Assembly: GCF_963691685.1 (NCBI RefSeq)
Contig: NZ_OY829290.1
Span: forward strand, 2,480,001 to 2,544,000
From: Thalassovita sp.
Lineage (GTDB): Bacteria > Pseudomonadota > Alphaproteobacteria > Rhodobacterales > Rhodobacteraceae
Direction: 5' to 3'
DNA: 64,000 nucleotides
In this document: in pieces, positions 25,891-34,243 of the stretch
How positions within the stretch are numbered: position 1 is the stretch's first letter
Layout: each line of letters begins with the position of its first letter
The notes under the pieces: model-generated
Databases searched by the model: none
Told to the model about the DNA's origin: nothing
What the model saw: only the letters and a program-made list of their open reading frames with translations
Translations under genes and position numbers: made by a program

Positions 25891-27519
25891 TTACTCGGCG
25901 ATCTTGTAGAGGTTCTTCGAGTACCAGTTCTGTTCGACGTTGTTGACGGGCCAGTTGCCCACGTCGCTGTCCATCATGTAGACGCCCGCATAGTGGTAGA
26001 TCGGGATCACCGGCATTTCGGCGGCAATGATCTGTTCCACTTCGGTGTAATTGGCCGAGGCATCCTTGGCGGTTTTCGCCGCTGCCAGCAGTTCATCCAC
26101 ACGGGGGCTGACGAACTTGCCGTCGTTATAGCCCGAGTTTGAGTCCAGCAGATCAAGGAAGGTCGAGGCTTCGTTGTAGTCGCCACACCAGGCGCCACGG
26201 GCCAGTTCAAAGTCCTGGTTGCCACGGGTTTCCAGGAACACTTTCCATTCCATGTTACCCAGCTCAACCTCGACGCCCAGCTTCTGCTTCCACATCTGGC
26301 TCATCGCCACGGCGATCTTCTTGTGACCTTCCGAAGTGTTGTAGATCATGTTGAACTTCAGCGGGTTGCCTTTGTCATACCCGGCCTCTGCCAGCAGTTC
26401 GATCGCCATCGCGTCCCGTTCGGCCTGGGTCATCGTGGCCATTTCGGTGGTCGGTGGGGTGAAACCAGCGGTGGCGGTCGGTGCAAAGCTATAGGCCTGC
26501 GTCTGACCACCCGCCATCACGTTTTCAACGATGATCTTGCGGTCCACGGCCAACGCCAGCGCCTTGCGCACACGCACGTCCTTGAACACTTCTGGCCCTG
26601 AGTCACTGAGGTTGAAGGTGTAGTAGTAGTTACACAGACGTGGGAAGCTGATCGCCTCACCCGGGTGTTCTTTCTGCAGGCGCGGGAACTGGCCTGCGGG
26701 CACTTCGGTGCGGTCCAGCTCACCTGCCAGATAGCGGGTCAGCGCGACGTTTTCGTCGTTGATCACCAGCGCCACAACCTTGTCGACGATAGTGTTGTCG
26801 TTGTCCCAATACATCGCGTTGCGCTCACGGGTGGAGCGTTCCTGCGGCAGGTGCTCGGTCAGCACATAGGCCCCGTTGGATACGATGTTGCCCGGTTTGG
26901 TCCACTCCGCACCATGCGCCTCAATCACTTTCTGAGGGGCCGGGAAGGTGGTGGAATGGGTGGTCATCTGCGGGAAGTAGGGCAGCGGCGCCGACAGGGT
27001 CACCTCAAAGGTGTGATCGTCCAGCGCCTTCACACCCAGCTGATCCGGGGCAGTTTCGCCCGCAATGATCGCCGCAGCATTCTGGATCGACATCAGCTCA
27101 ATGAACCACTGATAGGGCGAAGCCAACGCCGGATCGGCCGCGCGGCGCCAGGCAAAGACGAAATCATGTGCGGTCACAGTGTCGCCATTGGACCACTTCG
27201 CCTCAGGGCGCAGGGTGAAGGTGTAGACGGTGTTGTCGTCGTTTGAGGTGTAGCCGGTGGCCACACCGGGCACCAGATTGCCGTCTTTGTCCTGGTTCAT
27301 CAGACCTTCAAACAGGTCACGCACAATTTCTGCGCCGGACACATCTTCAACAACCTGCGGATCAACCGAGCTGTGTTCGTCCAAAATACGGTAGGTAAAG
27401 GTCTGGTCATCCGCCAGCGCCTCGCCGGTCACCGGATGGGTGCCCGCAGCGAAAGCTGTGGTCGACAACATCGTGCCCGCCAGCAGCCCGGCCACCAGGG
27501 TGGATTTGGTCATTTTCAT
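25891..27519 (-). CDS. oligopeptide-binding periplasmic protein (OppA/SBP_bac_5)
   Basis: A 542-residue exported solute-binding protein. The signal peptide (MKMTKSTLVAGLLAGTML, cleaved around AFA-AG) is followed by the Opp/Dpp cluster C fold. VVEDVSGAEIVRDLFEGLM, TFTLRPEAKWSNGDTVTAHDFVFAWRR and KVRKALALAVD-like DVRVRKALALAVDRK are family hallmarks. It captures peptides for the downstream fused-ATPase transporter. I chose the ATG at 27519 because GGGAG lies eight bases upstream. First gene of the operon. Confidence 0.9.
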   Translation of the reverse strand: MKMTKSTLVAGLLAGTMLSTTAFAAGTHPVTGEALADDQTFTYRILDEHSSVDPQVVEDVSGAEIVRDLFEGLMNQDKDGNLVPGVATGYTSNDDNTVYTFTLRPEAKWSNGDTVTAHDFVFAWRRAADPALASPYQWFIELMSIQNAAAIIAGETAPDQLGVKALDDHTFEVTLSAPLPYFPQMTTHSTTFPAPQKVIEAHGAEWTKPGNIVSNGAYVLTEHLPQERSTRERNAMYWDNDNTIVDKVVALVINDENVALTRYLAGELDRTEVPAGQFPRLQKEHPGEAISFPRLCNYYYTFNLSDSGPEVFKDVRVRKALALAVDRKIIVENVMAGGQTQAYSFAPTATAGFTPPTTEMATMTQAERDAMAIELLAEAGYDKGNPLKFNMIYNTSEGHKKIAVAMSQMWKQKLGVEVELGNMEWKVFLETRGNQDFELARGAWCGDYNEASTFLDLLDSNSGYNDGKFVSPRVDELLAAAKTAKDASANYTEVEQIIAAEMPVIPIYHYAGVYMMDSDVGNWPVNNVEQNWYSKNLYKIAE

Positions 27520-27534
27520 CTGAATTTCTCCCAT

Positions 27535-27986
27535 TGATCGACCCCGTTTAACTCCTCAAAAGGCAGGGCCTTATTTTGTGTGGGTACAATTGAAAGCGTC
27601 TTCCAAAGGGTGAGTCAAAGAAGATTTCAACCACCTATGCGCGGTAATCGCCGTAGTTTCACGGCAGCGACATCGCCGCCCCGCCCCCGCCGCGCGACGG
27701 GGCGGACATGATGCAAAAAGCGCATGGGCTATTTGGGTTTTGAACAATCCCATAGCTTTCCGAGGTTTAGCCCCACTACAATTTCATAAATCGAACGGAT
27801 TGAGGGGCTTACCCCTGCTGGCTTTGATCAAGAGGTCAAAGAAATTCACCCCGATTTCGTGGAAAATCCTGTCGCAAATCGGCACAAAAATAATTTTGCT
27901 CTTCCCTCGCGTCAGGGCCGGATCAGCCCCAAATCGCGGGTAAATCGGCCCCAGTTTCGCGCTGGACTGGGGCGAATCTGATTCTC
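27535..27986. other. 452-base intergenic region without a gene
   Basis: Between the oppA-type gene and a LysR gene whose 3' end faces it. The small frames here have no ribosome sites or family likeness. An inverted repeat CCCCAGT/ACTGGGG (27949-27955 and 27966-27972) just beyond the LysR stop could end that gene's transcript, although no T run follows. The promoter of the peptide operon should lie in the right part of 27535-27700, but I cannot place it. Confidence 0.4.
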
Positions 27987-28898
27987 TTACCGCGCTTCGC
28001 CCGCCTCAGCAGCCGCCTGTGCCAGGACCCAGGCCTGAAACGCCTCGACCGGCCCACGTCCCCCCGCTGCGGGGCGGATACACAGATGATAGCCGGTGCC
28101 CAGATCCAACGCCCCGCCCGGCCAGCGTGCTACGCTGCCGTCACGTTCCAGATCCCCGGTGATCGACCGCCAGCCCAGCATCAACCCGCGACCATCCTGC
28201 ATCGCCTGAACCGCCTGCACATAATTATCAAAGACCTGCCCCCGGGTCTTGGGCGCGGCCAGCCCCCTTTGCTGCAGATACTCAGACCATGTGGCCCAAT
28301 GGCGCGCTTCAGGGCTGGCAACATGGATCAGCGCCACCTCAGACAGGCTGCGGGTTTCGGCCTGCAACCTCTCAACCAGATCAGGGCGGCCCACCGGGCA
28401 GACCTCCTCGTCAAACAGGGGCACCACCTGCCCGTCCGTCCAACCGCCGCTGCCGTATCGCAACGCGATATCGATCCCCGGGCGCAGGGCCGGCAGATCG
28501 GATGAGGGCGCCTGCACATTCACCGTGACATCCGGGTGCAGCGCATAGAACTGCGGCAGCCGTGGCATCAGCCAATAGGTCGCCATCCCCAATGTGCAGG
28601 ACAGGGTCAGCTGCCCCTCCTCCACCTGCGCGGCCGCTTGCATATCGGCAATGGCCGTTGCGATCTGCCCCAACCCCGCCTCCACCGCCCAGGCCAGTTG
28701 CTGCCCGGCATCGGTCAGGCGGGCCGGTTTGCGGCTGCGGTCCAGAAGGGTCAGGCCGATATGGACCTCAAGGCTCTTCAGCGCCTGCGTCACGGCGGGC
28801 CGGGTCACATTCAGCCGCCCTGCCGCCTCCTGCATGGAGCCAAGGCGCGCAACTTCGGCAAATGTGGTCAGCAATCGGAGCGGGGGCAGCGGTTGCAT
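27987..28898 (-). CDS. LysR-family transcriptional regulator
   Basis: A 303-residue LysR protein: winged helix over residues 5-63 (LLTTFAEVARLGSMQEAAGRL, VTRPAVTQALKSLE) and an effector domain from about 90 on with GIDIALRYGSG. This C-terminal type resembles GcvA-like regulators. Divergent from a 2-oxoglutarate dioxygenase and aldolase pair, which it probably controls from the palindrome in the shared promoter. Confidence 0.87.
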   Translation of the reverse strand: MQPLPPLRLLTTFAEVARLGSMQEAAGRLNVTRPAVTQALKSLEVHIGLTLLDRSRKPARLTDAGQQLAWAVEAGLGQIATAIADMQAAAQVEEGQLTLSCTLGMATYWLMPRLPQFYALHPDVTVNVQAPSSDLPALRPGIDIALRYGSGGWTDGQVVPLFDEEVCPVGRPDLVERLQAETRSLSEVALIHVASPEARHWATWSEYLQQRGLAAPKTRGQVFDNYVQAVQAMQDGRGLMLGWRSITGDLERDGSVARWPGGALDLGTGYHLCIRPAAGGRGPVEAFQAWVLAQAAAEAGEAR

Positions 28899-28910
28899 CG
28901 GTACCTCTTT

Positions 28911-28930
28911 AGTTAAGTAATTGATTAACT
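28911..28930. promoter_or_regulatory. LysR-type operator candidate before the dioxygenase gene
   Basis: AGTTAAGTAATTGATTAACT has perfect six-base arms (AGTTAA/TTAACT) around an eight-base centre. It lies 13 bases upstream of the LysR start, in the divergent region, which fits an autoregulatory LysR site. Inferred. Confidence 0.45.
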
Positions 28931-29020
28931 TTTAGACAATCCAATCGGCCTTTTTCGCCGCAATAAGTCAAGCAAAACTGACGCCTATCGAAACTCAGCG
29001 AACAGAAGACACCCCACCAG

Positions 29021-30169
29021 ATGAACATAGCGCACCCCACCGCCACAGCGGCGCAACAGGTCACCCTGCATGAAAGCGGCCTCACATTGCCCCTGCCCGG
29101 TCAGCCTCAGGCCTATTTCAATTACCACTGGCTGCGTGACAATTGCCCCAGCTCCTTTGATCCCGGCACCCGCGAACGCAGCTTTGACATCTTCCACCTG
29201 TCGGAGGCGCCCACCGCCCGCGCCGCCTTGATCGAAGGGCAGCATCTGGTGATTGACTGGGCCGGTGCAAACCACCGCTCCGCCTTTCCGCTGGAGCTCT
29301 TGGCGGGTTACACCCAAGGCACCCCGCGCCCTGATCCGGCCGATCTGAAACGCCGCGCCTGGTTCAGCGATCACTACGCCGATGTGGCCCGGTTTTCGCA
29401 ACCCGATCTGCTGAGCAACCACAGCGCCGTGACCCGCTGGATTGAGGCGCTGCTGGTTGAAGGCGTGGCAATCATCACGGACATGCCCGACAGCGACGCC
29501 GGGCTGACCGATCTGGCGCAGGTGATCGGCACCATCCGCCCCACCTTCTTTGGCACCTATTTTGACGTCAAAACCCATATCAACCCCACCAACACCGCCT
29601 ATACCGCCGCCGCGCTGGAGCTGCACACAGACACCCCCGCCGAGGAACACGCCCCCGGCATCCAGTTCCTGCATTGCCGCGCCAATTCGGTTGAGGGCGG
29701 GCGCAACCTGTTTGGCGATGGCGTTGCCGTGGCCAATGACTTCCGCAGCCGAGATCCTGAGGGGTTCAAACTGCTGAGTGAAATCGACATTCCGTTTTAC
29801 TGCGAACATGACAGCTACGATATGCGCTCGCGCCAGCGCGTGATTGAACTGGACGCGCATGGCGAGGTCTCGGGTCTAACTATCAGCCAGCACATGCTGG
29901 ATCTGATCGATCTGCCGCAACAACTGCTGGATACCTATTACCCCGCCTTCTGCCGCTTTGGCCGGATGCTGCAAGAAGAGAAATACGTCATGCGCTTTAC
30001 CCTGAACGCGGGCGAATGCATTGTCTTTGACAATCATCGCATCGTGCACGGCCGCGCGGGCTACACAGCCTCCAGCGGCGATCGCTATCTGCGCGGTTGC
30101 TATACCGATCGCGCCGAAATGCGTTCAACCTACCGCGCGCTGGTCTCGGAAGGGAGGTTCAAATCATGA
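29021..30169 (+). CDS. gamma-butyrobetaine hydroxylase-like 2-oxoglutarate/Fe(II) dioxygenase
   Basis: A 382-residue TauD/BBOX-family dioxygenase. The N-terminal DUF971-like domain contains YFNYHWLRDNCPSSF, and the catalytic barrel has the iron triad H202 and D204 (LHTDTP) and H343 (RIVHGR). GGRNLFGDGVAVA and ECIVFDNHR surround it. Known relatives hydroxylate gamma-butyrobetaine or trimethyllysine in carnitine synthesis, but many bacterial members have other substrates. The next gene, a class II aldolase, overlaps by four bases, suggesting hydroxylation followed by retro-aldol cleavage. The ribosome site is weak. Confidence 0.85.
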   Translation: MNIAHPTATAAQQVTLHESGLTLPLPGQPQAYFNYHWLRDNCPSSFDPGTRERSFDIFHLSEAPTARAALIEGQHLVIDWAGANHRSAFPLELLAGYTQGTPRPDPADLKRRAWFSDHYADVARFSQPDLLSNHSAVTRWIEALLVEGVAIITDMPDSDAGLTDLAQVIGTIRPTFFGTYFDVKTHINPTNTAYTAAALELHTDTPAEEHAPGIQFLHCRANSVEGGRNLFGDGVAVANDFRSRDPEGFKLLSEIDIPFYCEHDSYDMRSRQRVIELDAHGEVSGLTISQHMLDLIDLPQQLLDTYYPAFCRFGRMLQEEKYVMRFTLNAGECIVFDNHRIVHGRAGYTASSGDRYLRGCYTDRAEMRSTYRALVSEGRFKS

Positions 30170-30921
30170 GCAAAGACATGCCCCTAGAGGCGATGCAGAG
30201 CGAAGAGAGCCTGCGCCAGGACCTCGCCGCCGCCTTCCGCCTATGCCACCGGTTTGGCTGGTCGGAAAGCGTTTCCAACCATTTCAGTGCCGCGGTCAGC
30301 GCCGACGGGCGCAAGATCCTGCTGAACCCACGCTGGCAGCATTTTGCCACGCTCAAGGCTAGCGATCTGTTGCTGCTGGATGTTGACGATCCCGAGGTCA
30401 TGACACGCCCCGATGCGCCCGATCCCTCGGCCTGGGCGGTGCACGGCACGCTGCACCGCGAATTACCTGAGGCGCGGGTGATCCTGCACTGCCATTCGCC
30501 TTATGCCACGGCCCTGGCCTGCCTCAAGGATCCGACGCTGCTGCCGCTTGACAACAACACGGCGCGGTTTTTTGGCAAAACCGGATATGATCTGGAATTT
30601 GGTGGCATTTCCGACAGCGCCGAGGAAGGCGCCCATTTGGCCCGCGCCATGAAAGGCAATATCGCATTGGTCATGGGCAACCACGGGGTCAGCATCGCCG
30701 GCAGCAGCGTCGCCCGCGCGTTTGAGGATCTCTATTTCTTTGAAAAAGCGGCGCAAACCCAGATCCTGGCGCTGTCAACCGGTCAGCCTCTGGCGGTTCT
30801 CTCCGATGAGGTCGCCCAGAAAACCGCTGACGGCTGGCTGCCCTACGCCGGCGCGGCGGACCGGCATTTCGACTACCTAAAAGCCACCCTGGACGCCGAA
30901 GATCCCAGCTGGCGGGAGTAG
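30166..30921 (+). CDS. class II aldolase/adducin family protein
   Basis: A 251-residue metal-dependent aldolase-like protein. GWSESVSNHFSAAV, HGTLHRELPEARVILHCHSPYATAL with the HxH metal pair, and LVMGNHGVSIAGSSVARAFEDLYFFEKA are family elements. The ATG at 30166 has GGGAGG upstream and overlaps the dioxygenase stop (ATGA). It probably cleaves or rearranges the hydroxylated product of the dioxygenase; no substrate can be named. It ends eight bases from a convergent LysR gene. Confidence 0.85.
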   Translation: MSKDMPLEAMQSEESLRQDLAAAFRLCHRFGWSESVSNHFSAAVSADGRKILLNPRWQHFATLKASDLLLLDVDDPEVMTRPDAPDPSAWAVHGTLHRELPEARVILHCHSPYATALACLKDPTLLPLDNNTARFFGKTGYDLEFGGISDSAEEGAHLARAMKGNIALVMGNHGVSIAGSSVARAFEDLYFFEKAAQTQILALSTGQPLAVLSDEVAQKTADGWLPYAGAADRHFDYLKATLDAEDPSWRE

Positions 30922-30929
30922 TCCCGCCA

Positions 30930-31844
30930 TCACATCCAGGGCGGGGCGCGGCCAATCTTGGCCAGCAGAAAATCCATAAAAACCCGCACCTTAGCGGACA
31001 GAACATTGGCCCTGGGATAGAGCAGCCAAAGCGCTGCATCCTCATCCACCTGCACATCCGGCAGCACCTGTTGCAGGCGCCCGTCTCGCAGCTCCTGATG
31101 CACGCTCCAACGTGCATTGGCTGCGATCCCCGCGCCGGCCAGCGTAGCAAGTTTCAGGCTCAGCCCGTCATCAACAATCAGCCGGCAATTTTCGGCCATA
31201 GGGTCCAGCATGGCCACCTCATCCGCGCCACCTTCAGTGCGCGACACCAAATGCCGGGGGCTGTTGCGCCCAAAGGCTATCAGATCGTGATCCGCCAGAT
31301 CTGCAAGGGTTTCAGGCCAGCCGCAGCGCGCCAGATAGTCCGGCGCTGCACAGAGCACCCGCTGATCCGGTGCCAGCCTGCGCCCCCTGAGGCTGGAGTC
31401 CTTGAGCGGCGCGTTGCGCAGCGCCAGATCAAAGCTGCCTTCGATCAGATCCACCTGCTGATCCGAGAGATGCAGGTCCAGCCGCATTCCCGGGTGATCG
31501 GCCAGAAACTGCGGCAGGATCGGCAGAATATAAAGCTGTGCAAAGGTGCTGGGCGCGGTGAACCGCAGGGTGCCGGTCACCTCGGCCTGCCCCTGCCCCA
31601 GTGCCGCCCGCGCCGCATCTTCACGGGCGATGATGTCACGGGCATAGGGCAAAAACGCCTCACCCTCCTGTGACAGCGCCACCTTGCGGGTGGAGCGATG
31701 CAGCAGGTCGGCGCCGATGCTCCTCTCCAGTTTGGCCAGCCTTGCACTGGCCACCGCAGGCGCCAGACCTAAGTCGCGACCTGCGGCGCTGATATTGCGC
31801 TTGTCTGCAGCGCGCACGAAGAGCCTGAGGGCCTCAGTGTCCAT
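30930..31844 (-). CDS. LysR-family transcriptional regulator (second)
   Basis: A 304-residue LysR protein of the CrgA/AaeR-like class: DTEALRLFVRAADKRNISAA and LGLAPAVASARLAKLERSIG form the winged helix. EGSFDLALRNAPLKDSSLRGRRLAP is typical of the effector domain in this class. Divergent from the DUF1330, LLM and SDR genes. A palindrome about 30 bases before its start is a likely binding site. Confidence 0.87.
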   Translation of the reverse strand: MDTEALRLFVRAADKRNISAAGRDLGLAPAVASARLAKLERSIGADLLHRSTRKVALSQEGEAFLPYARDIIAREDAARAALGQGQAEVTGTLRFTAPSTFAQLYILPILPQFLADHPGMRLDLHLSDQQVDLIEGSFDLALRNAPLKDSSLRGRRLAPDQRVLCAAPDYLARCGWPETLADLADHDLIAFGRNSPRHLVSRTEGGADEVAMLDPMAENCRLIVDDGLSLKLATLAGAGIAANARWSVHQELRDGRLQQVLPDVQVDEDAALWLLYPRANVLSAKVRVFMDFLLAKIGRAPPWM

Positions 31845-31873
31845 GATCCGGCACCTATTATATTGAAAAACTA

Positions 31874-31890
31874 AATTCTGAAACAGAATT
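31874..31890. promoter_or_regulatory. LysR-type operator candidate before the DUF1330 gene
   Basis: AATTCTG-AAA-CAGAATT is a perfect seven-base inverted repeat located between the divergent LysR and DUF1330 genes. Symmetry and position fit a LysR site controlling both directions. Inferred. Confidence 0.5.
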
Positions 31891-31962
31891 CAGCATGTTT
31901 ATTTAGATTTGCGAATAGCACTGCTTGCGATCAACACCAATACCACCTGAAAGGAGCCCCAG

Positions 31963-32265
31963 ATGGCCTATTACTCTGTCCTCGCCGTGACCCCGAAATC
32001 CGAAGATTGGATCCCCGATTATCTGGAGGCCTCAATCCCTCTGGTCACCAAACATGGCGGCACATATCTGGCACGGACCCCGAACCACAAACAGGTCGAA
32101 GGCAGCGATCAGCCCGCCGCTCTGCGCATCATTCTGGAATGGCCGTCGGAAGAGGCTGCGATGAATTTCATGCAGGACCCTGACTATAAACAACATCTGG
32201 AGGCCCGCACCGCAGGGTCCGACAGCGTGCACTTCGTGATCGAAGGCAAAGACGCCTTCGCCTGA
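31963..32265 (+). CDS. DUF1330-family protein
   Basis: A 100-residue protein of the ferredoxin-like DUF1330 family (dimeric alpha/beta barrel superfamily): AASIPLVTKHGGTYLAR-like EASIPLVTKHGGTYLAR, IILEWPSEEAAMNFMQDPDY and SVHFVIEG. AAGGAG lies before the ATG. Function of the family is not established. First gene of a LysR-controlled unit with an LLM enzyme and an SDR. Confidence 0.82.
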   Translation: MAYYSVLAVTPKSEDWIPDYLEASIPLVTKHGGTYLARTPNHKQVEGSDQPAALRIILEWPSEEAAMNFMQDPDYKQHLEARTAGSDSVHFVIEGKDAFA

Positions 32266-32283
32266 CACCCCTTTGGGCAATGA

Positions 32284-32321
32284 CCCCGTCCCCCGTTGGT
32301 TCAGACCATCCGGGGACGGGG
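32284..32321 (+). terminator. strong hairpin between DUF1330 and LLM genes
   Basis: A perfect ten-base stem CCCCGTCCCC/GGGGACGGGG lies just after the DUF1330 stop, followed by a broken T tract (CCCTTTTCT). Partial termination or transcript protection is likely, making the DUF1330 gene more highly expressed than those downstream. Confidence 0.5.
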
Positions 32322-32350
32322 CAACTATCGCCCTTTTCTAAGGATAAATC

Positions 32351-33328
32351 ATGCCAGACGGCGCGCCCCTCTCCCCCTTCCCGCAGCTCAACCGCGGCTA
32401 CGCCACCACCTTTCAGCCCAATCGGCTGAGCCTTGGCCTGGTGGTGCCGCTGGAAGCCTATCCAAACAGCGCCGTTCCAACGATGGAGCGCCATATTGAA
32501 CGCGCGCAGCTGGCCGACAAACTTGGGTTTTCGGCCCTATGGCTGCGCGACGTGCCGTTCAACGTGCCCAGCTTTGGTGACGCCGGGCAGATCTATGATC
32601 CCTTTGTCTACCTCGGGCTTCTGTCTGGCGTGACGCGCAACATCGCCCTTGGGGTGGCCAGCGCTATTTTGCCGCTGCGCCATCCGGCCCATGTGGCCAA
32701 AGCTGCCTACTCCGCCGACCAACTGTCTGGAGGCCGGGTGCTGCTGGGCGTGGCCTCGGGGGATCGGCCGGATGAATATCCCGCGCTCAATATGTCATTC
32801 CCGGACCGTGGAGAACGGTTCCGCGAAGCCTTTGACTATATCCGGGCGCTGGGGCAGACCAATCCGATCCACCAAGGTGCCCATGGCAGCCTGAACGGTC
32901 AGCTGGATATGCTGCCCAAACCCACCGCGACGCGGCTGCCGCTGCTGATCACCGGGGGCAGCCAGCAAAGCCCGGATTGGGTGGCGGAACACGGCGATGG
33001 CTGGATCACCTATCCCCGCAGCGCGGCACAACAGGCGCAGCTGGTTGCCGATTACCGCGCCCGTGCTCAGCGGGCTGGCGCGCCGAACAAACCGGTGATG
33101 CAATCGCTCTATGTCGACCTGCTGGCAGAAGACAGCGCCGCCCCCAGCCCGATCCATCTCGGCTTTCGCTCTGGCGTGAGCTACCTCAAGTCCTATCTGA
33201 CAGCGCTGCAAGCGCAGGGTGTGAACCACGTGGCCCTGAACCTGCGGTTTAACCGCCGCAACATCGACGACACCATGAACCAACTGGCCGACGGGCTCCT
33301 GCCTGATTTTGGCCGCAGCGGAGACTGA
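32351..33328 (+). CDS. luciferase-like (LLM) oxidoreductase, BA3436-like group
   Basis: A 325-residue TIM-barrel flavin oxidoreductase. LSLGLVVPLEAYPNSAVPTM, FSALWLRDVPFNVPSFGDAGQ, ILPLRHPAHVAKAA and GGRVLLGVASGDRPDEYPAL match the BA3436-type branch of LLM proteins as I recall it. That branch is thought to use FMN, so this is probably not a second F420 client. Substrate unknown. One base separates its stop from the SDR start. Confidence 0.82.
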   Translation: MPDGAPLSPFPQLNRGYATTFQPNRLSLGLVVPLEAYPNSAVPTMERHIERAQLADKLGFSALWLRDVPFNVPSFGDAGQIYDPFVYLGLLSGVTRNIALGVASAILPLRHPAHVAKAAYSADQLSGGRVLLGVASGDRPDEYPALNMSFPDRGERFREAFDYIRALGQTNPIHQGAHGSLNGQLDMLPKPTATRLPLLITGGSQQSPDWVAEHGDGWITYPRSAAQQAQLVADYRARAQRAGAPNKPVMQSLYVDLLAEDSAAPSPIHLGFRSGVSYLKSYLTALQAQGVNHVALNLRFNRRNIDDTMNQLADGLLPDFGRSGD

Positions 33329-33329
33329 C

Positions 33330-34106
33330 ATGACAAAAACCATCCTGATCACCGGCTCCACCGATGGGATCGGCCTCTTGACCGCCAAGCTGCTGGCCGC
33401 CGAGGGTCACCAGATCCTGCTGCACGGGCGCAGCGCCGACAAACTGCGTGCCGCCGCGGCTGAGGTTGGTGGCGATCGCGAAACCTATCAGGCTGATCTG
33501 TCGTCACTGGTGGCGACGCGGGACCTGGCGTCAGCGATCCGCGCCAAACACCAGAAGATCGATGTGTTGATCAACAATGCCGGTGTCTACAAGGTGCCCA
33601 ATGCCATCCTACCCAACGGTCAGGACATGCGTTTTGTGGTCAACACACTGGCGCCCTATCTGCTGAGCCAAGAGCTGCTGGACCTGATCCCGGCGGATGG
33701 CCGGATCCTCAACCTGTCCTCCGCGGCGCAGGCCCGGGTGGATATCGCGGCCCTGCGGGGCGACCGGCAGCTTGATCCAATGGGCGCCTATGCGCAAAGC
33801 AAACTGGCCCTGACCATCTGGTCAGCGGAACTGGCCAAAACCCTGCCAAATGGCCCCGCAGTGATTTCCGTGAACCCCGGTTCCCTGCTGGCCAGCAAAA
33901 TGGTCAAAGAAGGCTTCGGCGTTGCTGGCAGCGATCTGAGGATCGGCGCCGATATCCTCTGCCGTTTGGCGCTGGATCCGGATCATGCCGGGGACAGTGG
34001 CAAATACTGGGACAATGACGCCGGCCGCTTCGCCGCACCCGATGCCGCAGCCGCAGACCCGCGCCAGGTGTCTGATGTGATGGCGGCCATACAGGCGCTG
34101 ATCTGA
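33330..34106 (+). CDS. short-chain dehydrogenase/reductase
   Basis: A 258-residue SDR. TILITGSTDGIGLLTAKLL is the NAD(P)-binding TGxxxGIG motif, DVLINNAGVY the NNAG motif, and S-x-YAQSK the active site (LNLSSAAQ then GAYAQSKLAL). The ATG at 33330 follows the LLM stop by one base. Probably oxidises or reduces a product of the LLM enzyme; the pair is LysR-controlled. Confidence 0.88.
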   Translation: MTKTILITGSTDGIGLLTAKLLAAEGHQILLHGRSADKLRAAAAEVGGDRETYQADLSSLVATRDLASAIRAKHQKIDVLINNAGVYKVPNAILPNGQDMRFVVNTLAPYLLSQELLDLIPADGRILNLSSAAQARVDIAALRGDRQLDPMGAYAQSKLALTIWSAELAKTLPNGPAVISVNPGSLLASKMVKEGFGVAGSDLRIGADILCRLALDPDHAGDSGKYWDNDAGRFAAPDAAAADPRQVSDVMAAIQALI

Positions 34107-34197
34107 ACACACGGAAAGGTGGGATGGTGAAACACGTCCCAAAACCTCCTCATATTCGACGGAAAGTTTGAAAACCCACGTGATAGCTCCACCTTCT

Positions 34198-34222
34198 GCG
34201 CTGAGGGATATTTTCTCAGCGC
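34198..34222. terminator. inverted repeat before the RND operon
   Basis: GCGCTGAG/CTCAGCGC is a perfect eight-base stem with a nine-base loop, followed by ATTTTGCTT. It may terminate the SDR transcript or be an operator of the RND genes, whose GTG start is 21 bases further on. The rest of 34107-34197 shows nothing clear. Confidence 0.4.
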
Positions 34223-34243
34223 ATTTTGCTTAGGGGTTTTATC

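Noticed and set aside
27571..27943. Two 60-67 codon frames between the oppA-type and LysR genes
   Set aside because: No ribosome site, no recognisable sequence, and composition of intergenic DNA.
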